21,490 bases of DNA from contig CALLCD010000236.1 in NCBI GenBank assembly GCA_938049795.1, forward strand, positions 1-21,490, given 5' to 3'. Positions within the stretch are counted from its first letter, which is position 1. The number at the start of each line of letters is the position of its first letter. Origin of the DNA: an uncultured Hyphomonadaceae bacterium. GTDB taxonomy: Bacteria; Pseudomonadota; Alphaproteobacteria; Caulobacterales; Hyphomonadaceae. The position numbers and the translations under genes are program-made. Under the pieces are notes generated by a model, which saw only the letters and a program-made list of their open reading frames with translations, was not told the origin of the DNA and ran no database searches. Of the stretch, positions 1-7,991 are shown piece after piece.

Positions 1-383
1 CGCCATTTTTTGCGCAGTTTATTGTCGTTTGGGGCGTCTTTTCGGTCGCGCGGGACGTGGACAGTGTTCATGCTTGGTTTGAGGCCGCGGATGAGGTCTT
101 CTTCCATGCGGGCCTGATCTTCGCGGGATTTGATCCGGCAAATGTGCCGCTCGGTGGCGCCGCGTTTGTGCCAGGCCTCATGCCAGCGTTCATGTCCGAT
201 CAGCCGGCTTTTGAAATTCGCCGCCTTGCCCACATAAAGCGGCTTGAGGAAAAATACGAACCGCCGCCGCACGAAAATATAGACCCCGCCGCCATCGGGC
301 AGCCCCCGGTCGGTCAGCGTGATCTTGAAGCGGTAATTTCGGCCGGATTCTCCGTGCCAATTGCGTCGTCTGAACAGGATCAT
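1..383 (-). CDS. GIY-YIG nuclease-domain protein (3' end beyond the window)
   Basis: Read on the minus strand from the ATG at 383-381, an open frame of 127 codons runs off the left edge. It carries a GIY-YIG fold signature: GVYIF at residues 33-37 (the GIY part), LYVGK at 49-53 (the YIG part), an arginine at R60, an acidic EED at 94-96 and LKPSMN near 101-106, in the expected order. Small stand-alone GIY-YIG proteins are predicted metal-dependent nucleases, but most have no proven substrate. The start is supported by a GGAGAG ribosome site just upstream on the minus strand. The lysine/arginine-rich tail at about 111-127 would suit nucleic-acid contact. The plus-strand frame over the same DNA has no recognisable domain. 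The family call is firm; the biological role is unknown. Confidence 0.85.
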   Translation of the reverse strand, partial: MILFRRRNWHGESGRNYRFKITLTDRGLPDGGGVYIFVRRRFVFFLKPLYVGKAANFKSRLIGHERWHEAWHKRGATERHICRIKSREDQARMEEDLIRGLKPSMNTVHVPRDRKDAPNDNKLRKKW

Positions 384-406
384 GAGGTCTCTCCGTACCG
401 GGTTTG

Positions 407-436
407 GTTAACCCTAGCATGTCGAACGTTAACCCT
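407..436. promoter_or_regulatory. Two direct GTTAACCCT repeats, possible regulator half-sites
   Basis: GTTAACCCT occurs at 407-415 and again at 428-436, in the same orientation with a 21-base period (two helical turns). The pair sits 24-53 bases upstream of the minus-strand nuclease start. TTAACC resembles the half-site of the alphaproteobacterial cell-cycle regulator CtrA (TTAACCAT, or TTAA-N7-TTAA), but the spacing is not the classical one. The repeats are seen directly; the CtrA link is inference. Confidence 0.35.
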
Positions 437-492
437 GTTCTAACCTTGCCCACCATGTGGCGATTTATCGGTTAAAATTTCCGATCCTAAAT

Positions 493-507
493 GGAACGCT
501 CCGTTCC
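493..507. repeat. Perfect palindrome GGAACG-N3-CGTTCC
   Basis: The 6-base arms GGAACG (493-498) and CGTTCC (502-507) flank CTC, giving a compact dyad typical of an operator for a dimeric regulator. It lies in the divergent spacer, 213 bases before mreB. No specific regulator can be named. Confidence 0.5.
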
Positions 508-509
508 GG

Positions 510-524
510 TGTGATAATTTCACA
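510..524. promoter_or_regulatory. Palindrome TGTGA-N5-TCACA, CRP/FNR-like dyad
   Basis: TGTGA (510-514) and TCACA (520-524) are perfect inverted arms around TAATT. The arms match the CRP-family half-site, but the spacer is 5 rather than the canonical 6 bases, so binding by a CRP/FNR-type protein is only a suggestion. The site begins two bases after the GGAACG palindrome, so the two form a paired regulatory element. Confidence 0.4.
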
Positions 525-533
525 GCCCCAAAT

Positions 534-659
534 ATGGCTAAATATGCCCCTAATTACTGGGATTCGCGCTATACAGTACTTACCGTTCTGTCTTTCTGTT
601 TGGCCTCTCTTGCATTAATCAAATGTAAACGGCATAGGCTTATGGAAGGGCTGGACTAG
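534..659 (+). CDS. Possible 41-residue single-pass membrane peptide
   Basis: An ATG at 534 opens 41 codons ending at TAG 657-659. The product starts MAKYAPNYWDSR, continues with a hydrophobic stretch (YTVLTVLSFCLASLALI, about residues 13-29) and then a positively charged KCKRHR. That arrangement suits a small inner-membrane protein. There is no clear ribosome-binding site before the ATG. The frame also lies in the region that should hold the mreB promoter, so it could be chance. I do not recognise a family. I list it because it ends 60 bases before mreB and the hydrophobic-then-basic pattern is unusual for random sequence. Confidence 0.22.
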   Translation: MAKYAPNYWDSRYTVLTVLSFCLASLALIKCKRHRLMEGLD

Positions 660-684
660 ATTTGAAACGGCGCGGGGAGCGGTC

Positions 685-723
685 ATGACGTTCTGCGGGC
701 CTAGCGAGAAGATATTTGAATGA
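685..723 (+). CDS. Possible 12-residue leader ORF coupled to mreB
   Basis: A GGGGAG ribosome-binding site (674-679) stands five bases before an ATG at 685. The frame encodes MTFCGPSEKIFE and stops at TGA 721-723, overlapping the mreB ATG (720-722) as ATGA. mreB itself has only a weak GAGAAG upstream, and an in-frame stop (717-719) immediately precedes its ATG. Translation of mreB may therefore depend on ribosomes finishing this mini-ORF. The signals are visible; the coupling is inferred. Confidence 0.3.
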   Translation: MTFCGPSEKIFE

Positions 724-1760
724 TCGGTAGCCTGCTCGGCATGTTGTCTACGGACATGGCCATTGACCTCGGAACAGCGAACACTCTGGTTTATGTCAAG
801 GGACGCGGCGTCGTCCTCGATGAGCCTTCGGTCGTGGCTTACATGACCCAAGGCGGCCGCAAAATGGTCTATGCCGTGGGTGATCAGGCCAAACTCATGC
901 TCGGCAAGACGCCTGTCAATATGGAAGCCATCCGGCCCATGCGCGACGGTGTGATTGCCGATTTCGATGTGGCCGAGGAAATGATCAAGCACTTCATTCG
1001 CAAAGTGCACAATCGCCGTGCCTTTGTGTCGCCGCTCATCATTATCTGCGTGCCAAGTTCGGCGACGAATGTCGAGCGCCGTGCCATCCACCAATCCGCG
1101 CTTGCTGCCGGAGCCCGCGAGGTGCAACTGATCGAAGAACCTATGGCCGCGGCCATCGGGGCAGGGCTGCCGATTGAAGACCCGGCCGGATCTATGGTGG
1201 TCGATATTGGTGGCGGGACGGCCGAGGTTGCCGTGCTGTCGCTGGGCGGCATTGTCTATTCGCGTTCGGTCCGTGTGGGCGGGGACAAGATGGACGAAGC
1301 CATTGTCAACTATCTGCGCCGCGAAGAACGCCTGCTGATCGGCGAGATGTCGGCCGAACGGATCAAGAAAGAAATCGGCACCGCCCGGGCGCCGGACAAA
1401 GGCTCGGGCATGACGCTCGCCATTCGTGGACGCGGAACGCTCGATGCCGTGCCGAAAGAATCCGAGGTCAACGAAGCTATGGTTGCCGAAGCCCTGCGCG
1501 AGCCGGTCACAGAGATTGTTGACGCCATCCGCATTGCGCTTGAAGCCATGCCGCCCGAACTTGCCGCTGATATTGTCGACCGGGGCATTGTGCTGACCGG
1601 CGGCGGCGCACTTTTGCGGAATTTGGACAGTGTGATCCGCGAACAAGCGAAATTACCTGTTATGATCGCCGATGATCCGCTAAAATGTGTGGTAAACGGG
1701 TGTGGCCTGGTTCTTGAAAACTACGCCAAGATGAAGGGTGTTCTCTCACCCGAAGTGTAG
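720..1760 (+). CDS. mreB: Rod shape-determining protein MreB (bacterial actin)
   Basis: MreB is the cytoplasmic actin homologue whose membrane-bound filaments direct the elongasome (MreC, MreD, PBP2, RodA) along the side wall. The 346-residue product has the family's usual length. It contains the phosphate-1 loop IDLGTANT (15-22), the conserved LIEEPMAAAIGAG with the catalytic glutamate (E139/E140), the phosphate-2 loop DIGGGT (162-167) and the adenosine loop LTGGGALL near 293-300. Residue 168 is alanine where most relatives I recall have threonine (GGGTTEVAV), a minor change. The start is fixed because the codon just before it is TGA. It is the first gene of the mreBCD-pbp2-rodA operon, 42 bases before mreC. 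The upstream palindromes and the small coupled ORF may regulate it. Confidence 0.97.
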   Translation: MIGSLLGMLSTDMAIDLGTANTLVYVKGRGVVLDEPSVVAYMTQGGRKMVYAVGDQAKLMLGKTPVNMEAIRPMRDGVIADFDVAEEMIKHFIRKVHNRRAFVSPLIIICVPSSATNVERRAIHQSALAAGAREVQLIEEPMAAAIGAGLPIEDPAGSMVVDIGGGTAEVAVLSLGGIVYSRSVRVGGDKMDEAIVNYLRREERLLIGEMSAERIKKEIGTARAPDKGSGMTLAIRGRGTLDAVPKESEVNEAMVAEALREPVTEIVDAIRIALEAMPPELAADIVDRGIVLTGGGALLRNLDSVIREQAKLPVMIADDPLKCVVNGCGLVLENYAKMKGVLSPEV

Positions 1761-1802
1761 AGACCAAAGCGTCAACCGATTTGACGCCAGGAGGTAATAG
1801 AC

Positions 1803-2687
1803 ATGTCCCGTCAGACCGGATCAGGCCGACAAAGTCGCCCCATGCGGACGCTGGGATATGGTATTTTTGTGGCCTGTGGTCTCGGCCTGGTCCTGATCCA
1901 GTCTGCCCCCAGTATTGACCGCTGGTTCAATCCGGCCCGAACCGCCGCCAGTGACCAATTGGCAAGCGGCGATGGTGTTGGTTGGCTGCCGCGAATAACG
2001 GGCCAAACCGTGCGAAATGACCGGATTAAGGAGTTGGAAGCGGAGATTCGTGACCTTGAACGCTGGCGGGCTGCGGCGATTTCTATGGCCGAGCGTATGG
2101 AAGCTTATGAGACGATCCTGAATTTGCAAGGCGAGCCGCCCGTGCGCGGCGTGACCGCCCGGATTGTGGCCGAGAGCGACGGACCTTTCTCGCAGACCCT
2201 GTTGGCCAATGCCGGACAGGTTCATGGGGTTGAGCCGGGCTTTGTGGCGGTCAATGAAGGTGGGCTTGTTGGCCGTGTGATCCAGCTTGGCGCGCGCTCC
2301 TCGCGGGTTCTCGAAGTGACCGATTTTAACAGCCGTGTGCCAATTATGGGCGAACAGAGCGGTGTGCGGGCGATTATGTATGGCGGGCGAAATGGGCGCG
2401 GTGCGCTCGAAGATCTGCCTGAGGAAGACCAGTTTATCGACGGCGAACGCCTGTTGACCTCTGGCGAGGGCGGCGCGTTTCCGCGCGGGATTATGGCAGG
2501 TTTTGCCGCGGCGCGCGGAGAGGATTGGCAAGTTGATTTCGCTATGAAGCGTGGACGCGTCGGATATGTCCGGTTGATCCCCGAGCGTGCGATCCCGCGT
2601 CCTGAAGATGATCCTGCCGAGGCCCTCGTCGCAGACAGCAATATTCTAAGCGAGGCAGGTGCCGGAACCCGCCGGGCGGGGCAGTGA
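1803..2687 (+). CDS. mreC: Rod shape-determining protein MreC
   Basis: MreC is a bitopic inner-membrane protein whose periplasmic part binds and activates PBP2, linking cytoplasmic MreB to wall synthesis. The 294-residue product has a short basic N-terminus, one membrane helix at about 17-34, a coiled-coil at about 70-105 and then the beta-rich MreC domain. That domain includes GVTARIVAESDGPFSQTLLANAG, GLVGRVIQLG and SRVLEVTDFNSRVPI. The acidic/alanine-rich tail after about residue 265 is probably disordered. A strong AGGAGGT ribosome site precedes the ATG. The stop overlaps the mreD start (TGATG), indicating translational coupling. Confidence 0.96.
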   Translation: MSRQTGSGRQSRPMRTLGYGIFVACGLGLVLIQSAPSIDRWFNPARTAASDQLASGDGVGWLPRITGQTVRNDRIKELEAEIRDLERWRAAAISMAERMEAYETILNLQGEPPVRGVTARIVAESDGPFSQTLLANAGQVHGVEPGFVAVNEGGLVGRVIQLGARSSRVLEVTDFNSRVPIMGEQSGVRAIMYGGRNGRGALEDLPEEDQFIDGERLLTSGEGGAFPRGIMAGFAAARGEDWQVDFAMKRGRVGYVRLIPERAIPRPEDDPAEALVADSNILSEAGAGTRRAGQ

Positions 2688-3232
2688 TGGCCGGTTCGTC
2701 GCGTTCTGTCATGCGTAAGTCAGCCTGGGGCCGCACCGATCCCAATACGCGGCTTCTGGCAGGCGCTGCTTTGATTGCGCTCGTTGGTCTGTCCGGCCTG
2801 ACGCCAAAATCCATATTCGGGCTCGAACTGATCTGGCCATATGCCGCGCTCTGGGGGGCTGCGGGCTGGGCGTCTGCGGGCCTGTCGATGCGGCCCATGT
2901 TGCTCCTATGCCTTTTCGGGCTGGCGCAAGATATGTCCTTTGTCAGCCCGATCGGCTCGTTCATGCTGGTCAATCTTGCAACCTATGGCGCTGCGGCGTT
3001 GGTCAGTGAAACCCTCGATGTCGAGGCTGATCCGATCAAGGCCGTGCTGGTTGCCGCCTTTGCTATGGGCGTCGGATTTGGGCTGATGTGGATCATGGCG
3101 AGCGCGAAAGCGGACCATGCGGTCAGCCTGTTTCCCATATTGCTGACCTTTGTCGTCACGCTGGTTCTTTTCGTTCCGGTTGCGCCTCTGTTCCGGCTTG
3201 GCCGTCGGCCCGGTGAGCGGGGGTATCGCTGA
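2687..3232 (+). CDS. mreD: Rod shape-determining protein MreD
   Basis: MreD is a small multi-spanning membrane partner of MreC in the elongasome. This 181-residue product has a basic N-terminus (SSRSVMRKSAWGR) and about five hydrophobic helices, the usual architecture for a poorly conserved family. LLLCLFGLAQDMSFVSPIGSFMLVNL matches the conserved MreD core (G-x-x-x-D, then P-x-G). I chose the ATG at 2687, which overlaps the mreC stop. A GTG one codon upstream (2684) is equally open and would add one residue. The stop overlaps the next start (TGATGG). The identification rests as much on position between mreC and pbp2 as on sequence. Confidence 0.92.
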   Translation: MAGSSRSVMRKSAWGRTDPNTRLLAGAALIALVGLSGLTPKSIFGLELIWPYAALWGAAGWASAGLSMRPMLLLCLFGLAQDMSFVSPIGSFMLVNLATYGAAALVSETLDVEADPIKAVLVAAFAMGVGFGLMWIMASAKADHAVSLFPILLTFVVTLVLFVPVAPLFRLGRRPGERGYR

Positions 3233-5157
3233 TGGCCAAAATGCGCGATCTCGATCTTGAATTTTCGCGCCGCACCATGCTTGCGGCGAGTGCAGGCGGG
3301 ATTGTCTGGACCACTTTGCTTGCGCGCCTGTTCCAGCTTCAAGTGCTGGAAGGGGACCGCTATGCCAGCCTTGCGGCCGAGAACCGCGTCAAGCTCGAGC
3401 TTGCCCCGCCGCGCCGTGGCCGCATCCTCGATCGGTTCGGCACTCCGCTTGGGGCCCATCGCCGTGCTGGACGGGTGACCCTTATTGGCGAACAGGTTGA
3501 AGATGTGCCTGCCACATTGCGCCGCATTGCCGAACTGATTGATCTGCCCGCCGAGCGACAGGAACGCATTGTCCGCGATGCGGTCCGACAGGCGAGCTTT
3601 GTGCCGGTGATTGTGGCTGAAGAGCTGACCTATGAGGATTTCGCGCGGATGACCGTCCACGCGGTCAGCCTGCCCGGCGTGCAAGTGGAGATGGCATCCA
3701 CACGCTCCTATCCGCGCGGGCGGGACTTTGCCCATGTGCTCGGCTATGTCGCCCGGGCCAGCGAGCGCGATCTTGGCCGGCTCACCGAAGGTGCAAACCC
3801 GTCCGAGACTGAACTGATCCGCCGCCTGTTCAAACATCCCGACATGCGCACGGGGCGGCTTGGCATCGAATATCTCGCCGAGGAATGGCTGCGCGGCACA
3901 GTTGGCCGTCGCCGTGTTGTCACCAATGCGGCCGGACGCATCATCGAGGAATTGCCCAGCGATGATCTCGCCCCGCAAGAGGGCCGCGATGTCTCGATCA
4001 CCATTGACGCATACTTGCAACGCGCCGCCATCGAACGGTTTGGCGACGAGTCTGGCGCGGCGGTCGTCATCGACATTGAAAGCGGCGACATTCTCGCGCT
4101 TGTCTCGACGCCGACCTATGATCCGAACGATTTCGTCAATGGCATCTCGACGGCCGACTATAATGCCCTGCGAGAGAACGACCGCTCGCCCCTGTTCCAC
4201 AAAGCCTATGACGGCCTCTATCCGCCCGGCTCGACCTTCAAAATGGTCGTCGCCGCCGCCGCATTAGCGACAGGCGCGGTCTCGCCCGAGCGGCGGGTGC
4301 ATTGCCCGGGGCATTACTGGTTTGCCGGTCGCAAATGGCATTGCTGGAAACGCGGCGGGCATGGCTCGGTCGATATGCACAATGGCATCAAAGGCTCATG
4401 CGACGCCTATTTTTACGAGATTGCGCGCCTGACCGGCGTTGAAGAAATTGCCAAAATGGCGCGCCAGTTCGGCTTCGGCCATCGTTGGGACATTGGCGTC
4501 ACCGGCGGCAAGGCGGGCGTAGTGCCAAATGATGCGTGGAAACGCGAAGCGCTTGGCGAGCAATGGTATGAGGGCGAAACGCTGAACTTCGGCATCGGGC
4601 AGGGCTATCTCAACGCCTCGCCGCTCCAACTTGCCCTGATGACCGCGCGCATCGCCACCGAAGGCCGCGACATTCGCCCCAATCTCATCGGCGTCGGCCC
4701 GCGTCCGCCCGAGGCTGACATCGCGGCGGCCAATCTCGATCCGGAGATTATGCAGCGTATGAAAGCGGGCATGTTCGGGGTCACCTCCGAGCCCGGCGGT
4801 ACGGCCCGCAGCTCTGGCGATCTTGGCCTTGGCGGTCCGCGCCTTGCGGGCAAAACCGGCACCGCGCAGGTCCGCCGGATCACCACCGAAGAGCGCAATT
4901 CCGGCGTCCGCAAAGGCGCAAGCCTCGACCGCAAATTGCGCGACCATGCCCTGTTCGTCGCCTATGCGCCCGCTGACGATCCAAAATACGCCATCTCCGT
5001 CATTGTCGAGCATGGTGAGGGCGGCAGCCGCGCCGCAGCCCCTGTTGCTCGCGACATTCTCGCCTATGCGCTCAGAACCGATTCGCGCCGCACACCATCC
5101 TATGCCCAGACCGCCTCGCGCACCGATGCGCCTGCCAGCACAAGAGGCACGCCATGA
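3232..5157 (+). CDS. mrdA: Penicillin-binding protein 2, elongasome transpeptidase
   Basis: PBP2 is the class B transpeptidase that cross-links glycan strands made by RodA during cell elongation. The 641-residue protein has one membrane anchor at about 14-38, a PBP dimer/pedestal region (PPRRGRILDRFGTPLG near 61-76), and a transpeptidase domain with all three active-site motifs. These are STFK with nucleophile S334, SCD at 389-391 (SxD replaces SxN, as in other PBP2s) and KTG at 541-543. YDPNDFVNGIS and FGIGQGYLNASPLQLA are also typical. The last 30 or so residues are Ala/Ser/Thr-rich and look disordered. The start overlaps the mreD stop and the end overlaps rodA as ATGA, so the three are translationally coupled. 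It is the predicted target of mecillinam-type beta-lactams. Confidence 0.97.
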   Translation: MAKMRDLDLEFSRRTMLAASAGGIVWTTLLARLFQLQVLEGDRYASLAAENRVKLELAPPRRGRILDRFGTPLGAHRRAGRVTLIGEQVEDVPATLRRIAELIDLPAERQERIVRDAVRQASFVPVIVAEELTYEDFARMTVHAVSLPGVQVEMASTRSYPRGRDFAHVLGYVARASERDLGRLTEGANPSETELIRRLFKHPDMRTGRLGIEYLAEEWLRGTVGRRRVVTNAAGRIIEELPSDDLAPQEGRDVSITIDAYLQRAAIERFGDESGAAVVIDIESGDILALVSTPTYDPNDFVNGISTADYNALRENDRSPLFHKAYDGLYPPGSTFKMVVAAAALATGAVSPERRVHCPGHYWFAGRKWHCWKRGGHGSVDMHNGIKGSCDAYFYEIARLTGVEEIAKMARQFGFGHRWDIGVTGGKAGVVPNDAWKREALGEQWYEGETLNFGIGQGYLNASPLQLALMTARIATEGRDIRPNLIGVGPRPPEADIAAANLDPEIMQRMKAGMFGVTSEPGGTARSSGDLGLGGPRLAGKTGTAQVRRITTEERNSGVRKGASLDRKLRDHALFVAYAPADDPKYAISVIVEHGEGGSRAAAPVARDILAYALRTDSRRTPSYAQTASRTDAPASTRGTP

Positions 5158-6317
5158 GTTGGTCCGGCGAAATCCGCAGTGCCGGCACGAGCCGCGCGCG
5201 CCGCTTTGGTCGGCAAACCAATTTCGACAAGCTTGGCCGTATGCCGTGGGGCCTTGTTGCGCTGATTGTGGGCTTGGCCGTCTTTGGCACGGCGATGCTC
5301 TATTCCTCAACGGCCACCAATCCGGCGAGCGCCGACCTGCCCGCCAAGCATTTCACCCGCTTCCTGATCTCTTTCGTGCTGATGATCGGCCTTGCATTGA
5401 CCCCGATCACGTATTGGAAACGGGCGGCGTTCCCCGCTTATGGCGGCGCGCTTCTTTTGTTGATTGCGGTCGAGTTTTTCGGCGTCAGCGGCGGCGGCGC
5501 AGAGCGCTGGCTCGAGCTTGGTCCTGTCCGCTTGCAACCATCAGAATTTATGAAACTCGCCCTCGTCATGGCGGTGGCCCATTATTACCAGATCACTTTG
5601 CGAGACAATTCGGGCGGCTTTCTGATCCATATCCCCGCCGTGCTCATGGTGCTTGCGCCCGCCGCTTTGATCTTGCGCCAGCCTGACCTTGGCACCGCGC
5701 TGACCGTGGTCGCGGCCGGTTTGGTCATCATCTATTTTGCCGGTCTGTTCTGGCGGCTTATTCTGCTCGCGCTGGTTGGCGGCGTGGTGGGGGCGCCGTT
5801 TGCGTATTTTTATGTCCTGAAAGACTATCAGCGCGCCCGCGTTGAAACCCTTTGGAACCCAAGCGCTGATCCGCTGGGCGCAGGCTATCAGAGCGAGCAG
5901 GCGAAGATTGCCATCGGCTCGGGCGGCTGGGACGGGAAGGGCTTTACCCAAGGCACCCAGAGCCAGCTCGATTTCATCCCCGAACAGCATACCGATTTCA
6001 TCTTCACCGTCATGGCCGAAGAGTTTGGCTTTCTCGGCTCGGCGTCGATGCTTCTGGTCTGGGCGACCGTCATCGTCTGGGGCTTTTTGATTGCCATGCG
6101 GTGTAATTCGAATTTTGGCCGATTCGCTGCCGTTGGGGCGGTGGCGACGATTGCCTTTTATGTTGCGTTCAATGTCGGCATGGTGGCCGGTCTTTTGCCC
6201 GTGGTTGGCATCCCCATGCCGCTGATCTCTTATGGCGGCACAGCCATGCTCACCGTCATGGCCGCGTTCGGCCTGATCCTGTCGGTTCACCTGCATCGCG
6301 ACGTTAAAGCGCCATAA
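5154..6317 (+). CDS. rodA: RodA, SEDS peptidoglycan polymerase
   Basis: RodA polymerises lipid II into glycan strands and works as a pair with PBP2. The 387-residue protein has about ten membrane helices after a roughly 30-residue basic cytoplasmic start. Family motifs are GGGAERWLELGPVRLQPSE (113-131), RQPDLGTA (175-182), GGWDGKGF (257-264), and FIPEQHTDFIF (274-284), whose D281 is the loop aspartate needed for SEDS polymerisation. GIPMPLISYGGTAM near the end is also typical. The shape of the 250-285 region favours RodA over FtsW, and the pbp2 neighbour settles it. The ATGA overlap with pbp2 suggests near-stoichiometric synthesis. It closes the operon. The 98 bases that follow hold only a weak AACGCA/TGCGTT dyad without a T-run. 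Confidence 0.97.
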   Translation: MSWSGEIRSAGTSRARRFGRQTNFDKLGRMPWGLVALIVGLAVFGTAMLYSSTATNPASADLPAKHFTRFLISFVLMIGLALTPITYWKRAAFPAYGGALLLLIAVEFFGVSGGGAERWLELGPVRLQPSEFMKLALVMAVAHYYQITLRDNSGGFLIHIPAVLMVLAPAALILRQPDLGTALTVVAAGLVIIYFAGLFWRLILLALVGGVVGAPFAYFYVLKDYQRARVETLWNPSADPLGAGYQSEQAKIAIGSGGWDGKGFTQGTQSQLDFIPEQHTDFIFTVMAEEFGFLGSASMLLVWATVIVWGFLIAMRCNSNFGRFAAVGAVATIAFYVAFNVGMVAGLLPVVGIPMPLISYGGTAMLTVMAAFGLILSVHLHRDVKAP

Positions 6318-6415
6318 TGCGAATAAACGCACCTGTGCCAGCGTGTTTGCGTTGACCTTTCGTGCGCGCTCTTTAGTCTCCACGCAATAATCTACTTTGC
6401 TGGGAGGCATGATCT

Positions 6416-7963
6416 ATGGCCGCGATTGGTCGCAAGACGGACACTTGGGGTTCGCGATACGGATTTATTATGGCGGCGGTTGGCTCGTCGGTTGGCCTTG
6501 GCAATTTCTGGCGCTTTCCGTTTACCGCTGGCGAGAATGGCGGTGGGGCCTTCATCCTGATCTATCTCGTCTGTGTATTGCTTTTTGGCCTGCCTGTGCT
6601 GATGGCCGAATATGCGCTGGGCCGCAAATCCGGCCGCTCTGCCATTGACGGGGTCAAATATCTCGCGGCAGAGGAGGGCAAGAGCAAAGCATGGGTGGCG
6701 CTAGGCTGGATCGGCTCTCTGGCCGCCTTCGGCATCCTGACCTTCTATATGGTGATCTCGGCGTGGGTTGTAGATTTCATTCCCCAAGCCTTTTCGGGAA
6801 GCTTTGGAAGCTTACTGTCCGATGCGGAAGTTCTTAATGCGAACATTGGTGTAAGTGCAGCGGCGATCAATGAACAGATACAAGCTATTGATCTGGCCAA
6901 GGGCTGTGGGTTTATCGAAAATGGTCTCATCACCCAGCCAACAACCAAGATTGACGGTGTGGAGCAATTGCGGGATTTCGCGGCGGGTGATGTATCCGGG
7001 TGCAGGTTCGGGCATCGCACCGGCAACACGTTCCACATTATAATGCTTCTGGCCGGTTTTGTTGCAATCAATGTTTTCGTCTTGTCCCGTGGGGTCAAAG
7101 GCGGGATTGAAAAAGCTGCCAGTATTTTGATGCCCCTTTTCTTTGTTCTGCTGGTTTTTATTGTCGGCTTTTCGCTGGTGACAGGCGATGCTGCGCAAGC
7201 GACCGAATTCCTGCTGGCACCTGACTTCTCCGCGGTAACTTTTGAGACCTATCTTGCGGCCGTCGGACAGGCTTTCTTCTCGATTGGCGTGGGCTCATGC
7301 CTGATGATCACCTATGGGGCTTATCTGTCGCGTGACACAAATATTGCGCGATCCTCGGTCGTTGTTGCCGGAGCTGACACATTTGTCGCGATGATTGCCG
7401 GGTTTGCCATCTTCCCGATCGTCTTCGCTTTTGGGGTTGATCCAGCAGGTGGCGCAGGGCTTTTCTTCGTGTCCTTGCCAATAGCCTTTGGTCAAATGCC
7501 CGCTCTGGTCGGCGGGGCCTTTTTCGTCCTCGCTCTGTTTGCCGCGCTGACCTCGTCGATCTCGCTCATGGAGGTGGGCGTGTCGTGGCTTGAGGACCGG
7601 AATGGCATTGGACGGCCCAAGGCAGCGATGATTGTTGGTGGGCTCTTATTCCTCATCGGTTGCCTCTATGTTTTCGACGGGGCGTGGATCGACATCATCG
7701 ACTTCTTCACCGGCCAGATCATGTTGCCGCTTGGCGGGATACTGGTCTGCTTCTTCGCAGGCTGGGTGCTCAGCCGTGATACGATGTCGAGCGAGTTCGA
7801 AAACCCGACCGTCATGTCTGTCTGGAGCTTTGCCTGCCGGTTTGTGGTGCCGCCCGCGGTTGCGTTCATTCTGGTCTTCGGCGCGTTGCAAACCGCGCAG
7901 GGGAATGGCTGGATCCTGCTGCCGGAATTTTTGCACGGTTTACTTCCGCCGCCGCCCGCTTAA
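6416..7963 (+). CDS. NSS-family sodium-dependent symporter
   Basis: This 515-residue protein belongs to the neurotransmitter:sodium symporter family (LeuT, TnaT, MhsT), which import amino acids or related amines using the sodium gradient. GSSVGLGNFWRFPF (23-36) is the unwound TM1 that binds substrate and sodium. SIGVGSCLMITYGAYLSRD is the TM6-7 region and FAALTSSISLMEVGVSWLEDR supplies TM8 sodium-site residues. About 12 helices fit. The extracellular loop between TM3 and TM4 (about 122-203) is long for a bacterial member. It holds two cysteines (C164, C196) that could form a disulfide, and its DNA is less GC-rich than its surroundings. A TGGGAGG ribosome site stands eight bases before the ATG. 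No small partner subunit is visible. It is followed by a strong terminator, so it is probably monocistronic. The substrate is unknown. Confidence 0.93.
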   Translation: MAAIGRKTDTWGSRYGFIMAAVGSSVGLGNFWRFPFTAGENGGGAFILIYLVCVLLFGLPVLMAEYALGRKSGRSAIDGVKYLAAEEGKSKAWVALGWIGSLAAFGILTFYMVISAWVVDFIPQAFSGSFGSLLSDAEVLNANIGVSAAAINEQIQAIDLAKGCGFIENGLITQPTTKIDGVEQLRDFAAGDVSGCRFGHRTGNTFHIIMLLAGFVAINVFVLSRGVKGGIEKAASILMPLFFVLLVFIVGFSLVTGDAAQATEFLLAPDFSAVTFETYLAAVGQAFFSIGVGSCLMITYGAYLSRDTNIARSSVVVAGADTFVAMIAGFAIFPIVFAFGVDPAGGAGLFFVSLPIAFGQMPALVGGAFFVLALFAALTSSISLMEVGVSWLEDRNGIGRPKAAMIVGGLLFLIGCLYVFDGAWIDIIDFFTGQIMLPLGGILVCFFAGWVLSRDTMSSEFENPTVMSVWSFACRFVVPPAVAFILVFGALQTAQGNGWILLPEFLHGLLPPPPA

Positions 7964-7991
7964 GCGCGAAGAGGAGGCCTGAGAGCTAAAG

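Noticed and set aside
57..443. 128-codon plus-strand frame at the left edge
   Set aside because: It has no recognisable domain, while the opposite strand encodes a clear GIY-YIG protein with a ribosome site.
615..1646. Long minus-strand frame across mreB (343 codons)
   Set aside because: Antisense shadow of a firmly identified gene; composition is His/Arg/Asp-rich with no domain.
2983..4200. Long minus-strand frame across mreD and pbp2
   Set aside because: Spans two real coupled genes and shows no protein signature; typical GC-rich shadow.
6326..6353. AACGCA/TGCGTT dyad after rodA as a terminator
   Set aside because: Only six base pairs, a 16-base loop and no T-run after it.
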